DNA from: Glossina fuscipes
Taxonomy: Eukaryota > Arthropoda > Insecta > Diptera > Glossinidae
Assembly (NCBI RefSeq): GCF_014805625.2
Contig: NW_023998415.1
Span: forward strand, 12,224,552-12,288,551
Length of the DNA: 64,000 nucleotides
Direction: 5' to 3'
Shown here one piece after another: positions 51,725-61,600 of the stretch; position 1 is the first letter of the stretch; every line of letters begins with the position of its first letter. The position numbers and the translations under genes were made by a program. A model generated the notes under the pieces. It ran no database searches and was not told where the DNA came from. It saw only the letters and a program-made list of their open reading frames with translations.

Positions 51725-53017
51725 TCACAACAGAGCCACGCTAGCCATGTGCTCGTGCAATATCATTTGATGTACATCGTTGAATACTTTACGTATACAG
51801 CTGGTATCGGTGGCCACAGTGAAATGATAATAGCATTCACGTTTCGAGTAATCCATTTTATTTCGTGAGGGTCGTTTCACCGGCTCTTGCGTAATATCGA
51901 TCAATTTTTGTTTAATAAATTTTTTCGTCCAGTCACATTCATCGAAATAGTTTTCAGCTTGTGGGCTATTGCAGAACTCTTCAAATTCGGGAAAATAATC
52001 GACTATATGTGTACCCGTTCGTATCTTACGCTCCATAATGTCTTGCTTATTGAGAAAAACAATTATACCGGCCGAGGCGAGAAAACGATTTTGCCATACG
52101 CCGCGAAATAAATTCAAAGCTTCTTGTAAACGATTTTGCAAAGGATCTTCACGTAACGATTGATCGAAATCCGCACACGATATGAGAAATAAAACGGCTT
52201 GAATACCCTCGAAAGCTTGTATCCATTTATTCCGTTGATCACGTTGACCACCCACGTCATACATGCGAAACTCTTGTTCACCGCCGCCTAACGTTTTCGG
52301 AATTTTTACACGAAACGTAATTTTATGTATACCCGTAGTTACTTTACGACTATGCAAAATATCCTCTGTGCTCGGTATATAATCGTAGTCGGAAATACGC
52401 TCGAAATTATCAAGAAAACTGTAAAAATAAAAGATTTACAAGAAACGTTTACCTAATCAATCTATAAATGCTGAACGCTGAACGCCTGTAACTCACTATT
52501 TAGTGCTATCCAATAAAGGAAATTCATTCGAACGTCCAAAGCAAGTGCGGATGCCCAAATCGTTCCATAATGTCATAACATGATCGCAATACTCCTGCAA
52601 GGAAATACGAAAAAAATTATTTCAATTTAAACAAAATGAACCTGAAATTGAATTCAATTTAAATCCTTTTACATCGGTTGACTATGGCATATTGGTATAG
52701 GTATTCTTTAACAATATATTCATATTAAATGTATGTGGACTTGGATCAGAAGAATATTCATTTAAAATAAAGAACAAGTAAGAACAGTATAGTCGAGTGC
52801 GAGTACGACCATTAGATACCCTTTCTGCCTAATAAAATCATTCAATCATTTTCGTGATAATACATCAAAAATTATAATATTATTATTATAAGTCATACCT
52901 TTCATGAAAATCCTCATATTGGAGGGTGCTTAAAATGTCAACAATGGTGTGGTCCAAGTTTAACAAACTTAGTTCACTTGCCAAAGATTTTAGAGCCTGC
53001 TTTTCATGACAACATCC

Positions 53018-53049
<32 letters not shown>

Positions 53050-53889
53050 GTTATCCTGCAAGCTAAAATTTCGATTAGGTTAGTCGATTTTCATATCAAA
53101 CTATCAACTACGAAACAATTTCCACCAACGGATATTGAGAATGCCCAACTTTTTATTATATCAAGTTTAAGTTTTAGTCGGACCAGTAAATTATATGATA
53201 GGGGATTCAAAAACTTGCCTCATCCTGTCCGCATTTTTCGTAACAGTTTAAAATACCGAAATACTATTATGTAGTATTGTGTAGACTTTTGTAAAGAAAT
53301 TTTGATAATTGCAATGAAGAGTTTTTCGAAACGAATGAGCCGTTATACGGCGAATCGTCGTGAAAATCTTCGCAATTGCAATTTATTTCCAATAAGATTG
53401 GTGCTTGGGTCAAAATCTCTCAAAAAATGACGACTTGCAGATTGAACATAAAATACATACAGACAGTTATTAAAGGGAAAGATGGACAGGATACGCTTAA
53501 AACAATTTAGATAATAATTCTGAATTGATTTTAAGCTCTTTTGCATGCTACACTCATTCGTGCAAATTTAATATACCCGAGTTAGTGAAAATCGCGATTA
53601 TGAAGTTAATAATCGCGATAAAGCGATAACATTCACCGATTGTTCACACATCCGCTAGACTGCTGTCAACAATCTTTCTATCTCTCTTTCCTCAATACTT
53701 TTTAATCCGTCACCATTTTACTGGAATAAAAGATATGCCCTGAGTGATTGATCATAACTAAAAAAAAAAACGAAAAACAAATTAGACCATTATAATCGGA
53801 CAAGGCCGGCAATTCAATACCTTACAACATATTATCTAACACTTTTTTAATTTTCATAATAGAACGAAAAAATTGTGCCCATTACATGT

Positions 53890-53937
<48 letters not shown>

Positions 53938-55334
53938 AATGTAGGACAATTTTAATCCTTAGATCGGGCGGGATCCAGAAATAGACGTGGATGGTTCAAA
54001 TTTTGTAGAGTTCACTTTTGTATGAAATTACTATTATGGGTCAAATTTCATCACCACATAAAATAAAACTTGGATTTTTCTACTCTGTAAAGTATCAATT
54101 TTCATGAAAATCCTTATGAGGGCAAAATCTCCAAAAAGATAAGCCGAGATGGTCCAAATTTGATGCAGTTAATTTTTTTCTTATTTTAAATTGCTATTAT
54201 GATGTAATTTTCATCATGAAGCATTGAAAACTATACCTTTTTGTCATATGAACTTCAGCTTTCGTTATATGAGAGGGGAATTCAAAAATTTCCCCAACTG
54301 CGAATGCCCACTTTTGACGAGAAATTTTGAAAAGTTACAATTTTTTTCAAAATAATGACTTTTCGGAATAGGGCGTTATATGAGGAGTGATCGAAAAAGT
54401 CGAACCATCCAAACCATTTTCAATAGCATTCGTCCTCGGGTCAAAACACGCCACTGTACCAAATTTCATCAAGATATCTAAAAAATTGCGATCTGTAGCT
54501 CGAAACTAAAAATTTATATTGACTGACATCGGACGGATAAACAAGCTTACACCAATTCAGATTATGATTCTGAATCGATCGGTATAATAAAAAATGGGTG
54601 TATCTTATGACCATCTGCGTGTTGCACACGTCCGCATTAACTACTAATATACCTTGTACCCCAAGTGATGTATAATATAAAAATACAGCGCATCCTTTAT
54701 CACGATCTTTTAGATGATTTCAATAGTTATGTGAGTCGAATTGCTTCGATTCGAGCTTTTTCGAAAATTATCCATGGGCCCAAAATACTTAAGAAACTGA
54801 ATGCCGAGAAACGCTTAACCGCTAAATTCGAATCATTTTCTATGCTATCTAACTAACAATCCTCTCGCATTTTCTCATATTATGTATCCTTGAGCCTTCA
54901 AGCCTCGAGTGCACGTCAACTTGCATTAGATGCATTTGCAAAATGGATTAATATCGTGTTTACTATCTGAGTGAATGGTGTAATTTTTAATTTCAGCTGG
55001 CGGGCCAAAGTATATTTGGGTAAATGCTTTTTATCTGACCTTTAAAGGAGAAGTTAAAAAGAAAATTACCGTAGGGCAGTGGCAGGATCACGTTGCGCTT
55101 AACATTGTGCTTAACTTTTTCAAAATTTATCTTAATGTAATTATAAATATGTAATTAACAACAAATTTTATTTGTTTTGGTTTTGTGTTTAAACAAAATT
55201 AAAAGAAAATTATCTTAAAAGTCAATCGAAGCGACAATAATTGTTTGTTTAAGAAACTGCGTCAATTCTCTGTGCAAATTTATGCGCATTTATTATTAGC
55301 AATCAAATCAAAGGTAAAAAGAGAAAAAAAATAA

Positions 55335-55379
<45 letters not shown>

Positions 55380-55930
55380 TACATAGATAGATAGAAAAAG
55401 GTGTAAGTGAAAGAGAAAGTAATTAATTATTCTTACCTCATCCATATACTCAGGTGCCGTCTCACCCAATGAGATAATATACGCTGCACTATTTCTACTG
55501 GCGCAACTTTGATATTCCAAGCCTAATATGGTCATATGCTGTACTAATTGATAAACAGATTCGTGTATATTTTGATAGATTTCAGGAATTTGATCGCGGC
55601 GTTCACTAACGATTTACAAAATTCGATATAAACAAAATTAAAAATTCATTTACATTCTGTTTCATTTTAAAATACTCACTCATTAGTGTAGCCATTGATA
55701 TGCAATATACGCATCTGTTTAATTATAGTCGTCTTCCCAGATTCGGCTGTGCCCAATAACAGAATTTTAATCGGCTCTTGAAATTTCTTCTGCATATCAT
55801 TGCATTGTTGTTTAATTTGTTCAGTTGTGTGCGGCGGTGGGGTGGTGGTGGTGGTGGTGGCGGCGGCGGCAACTGCTGTTGATTCCAAATCATGCGTATG
55901 AGTTTTTGAGTGCCGTAAACAACGCAACAT
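51725..55930 (-). CDS. Galphaf: G protein alpha subunit of the fly Galpha-f (Gs-like) class
   Basis: GTP-binding alpha subunit of a heterotrimeric G protein, expected at the inner plasma membrane. Four exons were resolved: 55930-55680, 55605-55437, 52594-52497 and 52418-51725 (TGA stop). Introns are 74, 2842 and 78 nt with GT/AG ends; phases all agree, giving 403 residues. The P-loop is GTAESGKT (60-67). The catalytic Arg of switch I is R197 in SRKVTTG. Switch II has DVGGQ (227-231), the base-binding motif is NKQD (296-299), and the last loop reads TVATD (373-377). An eight-residue Gly-rich insertion (KTLGGGEQ region) before DVGGQ, the segment [17 protein letters not shown], and the tail EHMASVALL match Galpha-f rather than Gs, Gi or Gq. 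There is no Gly at position 2, so no myristoylation; Cys4 could be palmitoylated. The Ala/Thr/Pro run at 21-33 comes from a triplet repeat. The ATG at 55930 follows a TTTCAG, so a 5'UTR intron may end there. Confidence 0.95.
52760..53585 (+). repeat. Dispersed repeat copy inside Galphaf intron 2
   Basis: Head AAGAACAAGTAAGAACAGTATAGTC, then CGAGTACGACCATTAGATACCC, and tail AATTCTGAATTGATTTTAAG and TTCGTGCAAATTTAATATACCC. It lies antisense to the host gene and contains an AT microsatellite at 53,018-53,049. Confidence 0.72.
53765..54685 (+). repeat. Second dispersed repeat copy inside Galphaf intron 2
   Basis: Head ATTAGACCATTATAATCGGA-CAAGGCCGGC, body with CATATGAACTTCAGCTTTCGTTATATG, and a full tail with ACATCGGACGGATAAACAAGC, GATTCTGAATCGATCGGTAT, TTGCACACGTCCGCATTAAC and ATATACCTTGTACCCCAAGTG. 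This is the best-preserved copy in the window. Confidence 0.75.
53893..53937. repeat. (AT)n microsatellite in Galphaf intron 2
   Basis: A TA dinucleotide run of about 45 bp, the longest in the window together with the one near 55,339-55,372, also in this intron. Confidence 0.9.
55339..55372. repeat. (AT)n microsatellite near the 5' end of Galphaf intron 2
   Basis: An AT run of about 34 bp within 100 bp of the exon 2 donor site, followed by TAGA repeats. Confidence 0.9.
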
Positions 55931-56931
55931 TCTGAAATGTGACAAAATCCGTAATTATAACTCTCGTACTGTCTGGATCATTTGAAAAACATAAAAAAAA
56001 AGTTTATTTTTCTTGTCAAGATAATATTTGAAGCTATGGTAACAAGGCAAGGCTCAGCTTTCACTTATCTTAAATTGAAAAGTGACGGAACACTTTTATA
56101 GAACTCACTCAAACCTAATCATCTTTTATGAATTCCTTTTATTATTTTAAGATCATTGCTTCGGGAAGCTACCACGATTAGTATAATTAATTCTTTGCTG
56201 AGAAACTGCCAAATATTGTTGATGATACGTGGGATGGGACAATCTGAACTAACTTAACTATAACATGTCATCATTTGAGGATTTGGACCGTTTTGAGGAT
56301 TGACACACGGAATATCATCATATAAGTTTGATACATTTCCTTTGAAGATTCGTACTGCTCAGCGGTAGGATGTTATCCTACGAACTTATTGACTGTTTAC
56401 ATTCGATTGTTATCAGTTGTTCAAATTTGTTCAAATTTTAAAATAAATTTATTATTATGCGGGACTCTTTCAGTAGTTTTGAAAGTCGGATACAATCGAT
56501 TTTCGAAAGCGAATTTGCGAATGCAAACTCAAAGTTGGAAAACGATGTAAAAATTGACCTCCTCCAAGACCTGGCGCAAGGCACAATTAATTTCGTACGC
56601 AACAATTTTACTGCAACTTTGGATTAAGTATTTGGATCTTGTTGCTTCGCATAGGTTCGAATGAAATTCAAAATTGATAGGATCGAAGAAAACAGCAGAT
56701 CTTTTCCTTCATTTTGCTTCATTTTTAAATGGATCTATAAGCATAAATGAGATATCATTTATGTATATTTTTTTTTTTGCAAGATAATGGTAGCTAAAGA
56801 TTCTAAGTTTGAGAAGAAAAAAATTGATTGCAATTGTTATCGCTCAGTTGTACATAACATTTCCTTGCAATGAGTTAAATGATAAGTCGAGTTCGTTTTA
56901 ACCCTCGACCTCACACGATCGTAAGTTATAC

Positions 56932-57227
56932 AGAAAAAATATCAAAAAAAAATTGATCGCGTTTTTTCGAGTTCTGTTTTCTTAGTTTCTATTCTGTTAC
57001 GTGTGTGTGTGTGTGGGTGTGAACAAATTGTAATCATATTTTAACCTTGGATTCTTAATCGTTTCAGGAAGGTGTGCGACAAATTTCACCTTTTCATATA
57101 TAATTTTATGATTTTACCCATTTCACACACACACACACACAGACACACACACACACACGTAACAGAATAGAAACTAAGAAAACAGAACTCGAAAAAACGC
57201 GATCAATTTTTTTTTGATATTTTTTCT
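56932..57227. repeat. Perfect 84-bp inverted repeat with 128-bp spacer
   Basis: The arm 56932-57015 is an exact reverse complement of 57144-57227. The outer end reads AGAAAAAATATC and the inner end is a GT/CA run. Even the homopolymers (6 A, 9 A, 6 T) match. A transcript through it would fold into a long hairpin with a stem of over 80 bp. No target duplication or coding content was seen. It could be a foldback or MITE-like element, a recent inverted duplication, or an assembly artefact. Confidence 0.9.
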
Positions 57228-57729
57228 AGGTAAATGCATATCTCGGTAGCTCTACCGCTAAAATATCAAAAAATTCGAAAAACTCTCTTTATCTTAAATA
57301 ACTGAAATGTTTATCATTTCGTTAAGTTTAATTTTAATAAAACTCGATAATAAAAGTTGAGCATCGTAATTCTAAGACATAATTCTAAACAAAGCAAATA
57401 GGTCAATAGGAAGAAGGAACAAGGCTCTATTTCTCTCAGAGAGAGATAGAGAGAGAGAGAGGCTTATTACCTAACGTAAGAACATGAAAATTTTCTTAAT
57501 TATTATAAAGGGAATTGGTAGCGAATTTCGCTTAAATTCTATTCAGTAATTTAGTTTTCGCCCGGATTTATCCGGTTTTGAAAGAAAGAGGTGTACATCA
57601 ACATTTTGTTTAGAAGTTTAGAAGACGTTTATTAGGTAACATTGCATGTATTTTGATAGCTTTTTTTCATTTGAGAAACGCATTTATTGAGAAAAATTCA
57701 TACAATGTATAATAATAAGCAAAATATTT

Positions 57730-58590
57730 TCTATCATTTTGTAAAACTTTCTCCCATCTTTCTGGCAACATGGCGATATCGTGTCATCGACTCATTTTCG
57801 TACTTCTGCGGCGTTTCGAAACCGCATCGATTCGGGCAAGTGGTAATCAGAAGGCGCTCTGCCTGTACACTGAATGCGGCAGAGCTTCCCATTCGAGCTG
57901 CAACAGCGTATCCTTGACAACTCTTGGAGAACTCTGTGGCCAAGCGATGTCATGCAAGATGATGACTTTGCCTCTATTAACCGTTATTGTTGGCCCTTTT
58001 TACAGCAATACATCATTCAATTTGTTCAATTGACGTCAATACATATTTGCAGTTGCAGTTTCATTCTCTTTTCATAACTCATAGTAAACAATACTTTGGT
58101 AAGTCCGGTTATCCTTGACAAACCCATTATTTTTTGCACTTGGGATTATCGTACTAAATCCAATTTTTCATCGTCAGTTGCGATCCGCCGCAGAAAAGCA
58201 ACCAATGGGCCGCGATGTTGAAACGGTTCGAAATCGCATTTTCACTCAATTCGTTTGGTGGCCATTTTCCCGCCTTTTGGATATCTTCCATTGCATGTAA
58301 ATGTCTAGAAATAGTTGGTTGATTCATCAAGCCGTTCGAAAATTCTTTTAGAGTCAGAGACCTGGGTTTTCAACCACAACAACTCCTGCAATTTATTGTC
58401 TTCGAAGTTTTCTATTCCTCCGCATCCATCTTTCTCATTGACCTGCTGAGTAGCTGAGTAGCATCGCCGTAAGCTTCAGAAAGTGTTTAATTGTCTTCGG
58501 CAGCAGATTTCTTCGAATCAAATAACAAAAAGTAATGAATGTCGAAGATGTAACGTTGAACGCTGCATGGGTAGTGCTGCATACATTGAA
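57730..58590 (-). mobile_element. Degenerate mariner transposase
   Basis: Read on the minus strand across several frames, this matches mariner transposase from near the N-terminus to the end. FEDNKLQELL appears near 58,400 and resembles the DDDKL segment before the second helix-turn-helix. SRHLHA-like and KMATKRIE pieces follow near 58,280. A decayed DDEKLDLV stretch lies near 58,170, KVIILHDIAWPQ with LEWEALPHSVY near 57,960-57,860, and MLPERWEKVLQND at 57,775-57,735. In place of the HDNARPH catalytic block there is HDIAWPQ. Multiple stops and frameshifts show it is long dead. Clear terminal inverted repeats were not found; the true ends may lie near 57,670 and 58,620. Confidence 0.8.
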
Positions 58591-58619
58591 TAATCACTCA
58601 ATAATACTAAATGGTAAAC

Positions 58620-61600
58620 TGTTATAATATATGTAGAGACAGGTCAAAATGATCGAATTTAACCTTTGGGTACAATGATGCTTTGCATAATTTTTCCATT
58701 TTCATCAATAGATATCGAGGCTCAAAATACGTGGAACTACTTGTTAAAAAATATCCTACTGTGTATTTCTGGCTATAAATTGAGCGATAGAACCGCTTGA
58801 AATGTTTTGGAAATTTTTTACAACAACAAGGGTCCCGCGCATGTCCAAAGATATTGAAATCTAAACTCGTTTTTAATAAATATTCGACTATCGCTTTTCA
58901 CAAAATACATATAAACGTGAAATACATATACATATACATGAAATACATATACATGAAATACATATAATTTGAAGACTTATTTCTAAAGTAAGCTTTCGTC
59001 GATTTGTTATTTACCTACAAAGCCTTACGAATCATGTTAATAAACTTTAATACGAGCAAGAACGCGGTTATATCCGATTTATGGAGAGATTTTTTAATAT
59101 ACGCCGCCAGTTATGTACGACATTTAATTGGAAGATAGAGCGCAGATTCACACACTCGACGCATCGATCGCATATGCTATCATATGCGTATCGTAAAGTT
59201 ACGTATCGTTTTAAGTTACAGACTGAAAATTGAAATTCATATTTTTTATATGTATGCCGTGTATGTGTTTACATGCGGCTCTTTTAGTGATTGGTGTTGT
59301 CGAGCTCGCCTTGCAATTTAATAGATTTTCGAAACCTACGACGAGGATGGTGATAAACATAATTAGTTCGAGTTTGTCTTTTTTTTTTTCACACACAATT
59401 TCTAGTTAACAATAATGATTTCAGCAGATGGACGGACAAATAGATGTATTTCAATTAACGAGACTCTTTAACCTAATAAAAGAAACATAAATTATATCTC
59501 ATCGCAATGAAGCATAACTCACCTAACCAATGTGTTAACTGTGATGAATGCGAAAAAGGAAAAAAAGAAGACCCTTTCCGCGGCTCATGGGTCGAATTCA
59601 AGGTAAAGCTAAACAAATTTCTTTCGAATCTAATGGAATGTATAGAGATAACGAGCGGTCGATGCGACTAGTAACCTATAAATTTAACAATGGTTTTGAA
59701 AAATATTGAATTGTCATTTGCCAGGGGCACTACAATGCAGCAGGTCCTTCATGATGTTCACTTATGTTATACGTTAATCTGCGATATAAATGATTAAAGT
59801 GTCATAATTCTGGCTGTGAACTAATAGAAACTTTGCTGACTAAAACAGGCAAATGTTAATCAAACCAGATTATGAAAAATTTTAACGACTTGACAACAGA
59901 AATTTCGAGGCTAATAACACGCCAGTACAATGTGAATTCATTTTTGGGATCATCTAAAATATTTAATCAATATATATATATCAATATATATATATATCTC
60001 TATATATATATCTATATATATGTATAAGGAAATTGGTCTGATAATTTACCTATACATCATGCGTACATGTAGGTATATTCATTTCATCATTCCGTATGTT
60101 AAAGCCAGGAAAACAAAAGCTACTAAGATCTCTCTCCAATTACTAATAAATATCAGTAATTACCACGAGATTGTGTATGGATTTGTTGGAACTATGGAAT
60201 ATGTATAATGATTGTTTAAACTGTGTAACTTCAACAATATCCCTTAAAATCCATTACTTAACCTGGAAAATTATTACTCATGATATATATTAGCAAATAA
60301 AAAAAAAATAATCAAACATTTGAAAGAAATTCGGATAAATCGAAGAGTGTATGTATGTGCATAGTTCGATGAATGGTAAATTGTTATCAGATATTTATCT
60401 TCATTGCTTATTAGAACTATGAAAATTTATCTTTGTCCTAATTGATCGTCTGACTTGCCTACAAACGAGAAACGGCCGCGATTTAATGTTGGACATCTAA
60501 GATTTAACCTCATTCCCGAGTACCGATGCCGTGTTATTTTTTTATTATATAATTTTTGTTTTCTTTTTCTTTCTAATCTGTAGGATCTGGAGATGTGCAC
60601 AAATGATAGAAGAAAAATTGTTAAGAGAATCCTATAAAGATAGATAGATGTAACTCTTATGCTGCAATTGGAACATGGCAATTGTAAGCGAATGTTTACG
60701 GACGTTAAAAATTCGAATTTTGAAGTAAATCTTTGGTAAGCAAACCGCTGATCCCGGTTATTACAGTGGATTGTAAATAGAATGTATACCATATATTCGG
60801 ACAAAATTGCAAAAATTTTGTATATGCTACAATGCAATGCAATAATGATACTGTTACGTTCAGCAATGCATGTACGTTGCCAAATGATTGGGCCTATATC
60901 TGACGATCGGAAATACCACTCAATCTGTGAGCAGATTTAAGTTTACCTTGAGAGAGGACTTGCGATCGGTAGCCGGTGTCATATCGCCCTAGTAATGCTT
61001 TTATTACTATTCACCTACTTTGCAAAGAAGACGCAAAACGAAGCTGATAAGTAAACTTCAGCATAGAATCCGGTTCGTTACAAAAAGCTTTTAAGCAAAA
61101 ATAAATGCAGGCTGCTTTTAAATCCTATATATATGTACATATATAGAGAGTCTATATTTAACGTCTGCACCTGCACTTGCTTGAATTGCTTAATCAGATG
61201 TCCGCAAAAACCCGCAAATCTTTCGGTACACCCCATCTTACAAGACAATCCAGTAAGAGAGAGGGTCTATACGAAATTCGGAGCACTACAAAAATTACAT
61301 TAGCAAGGCATAAAGGGATACGGGGAGAATAGAATGAAAAAAAAAAAGGAGAATTTATAGTTAAACGAAATGAAGAAATGCCGCTGAATTACGCATAACC
61401 AGATTTCAGTAATTAAACGGTTGCGCACTAAGGTTGCCAAAGATTGTCTTTGTATTGAACATTTGCTTGACCACGAATTGATTATGATGATCGATTGATT
61501 AATAATTTCTATAAAGAAAGGAATATTTTTTTTTTTTTTTAAAGAGAATATTCGAAAGAGAAATTCACTCAATAAATTTCTGGTCTAACACATATATGGG

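Noticed and set aside
57734..57943. Minus-strand frame as a new gene
   Set aside because: It is an off-frame reading of the dead mariner transposase; the correct frames give the LPERWEKV and LEWEALPH motifs.
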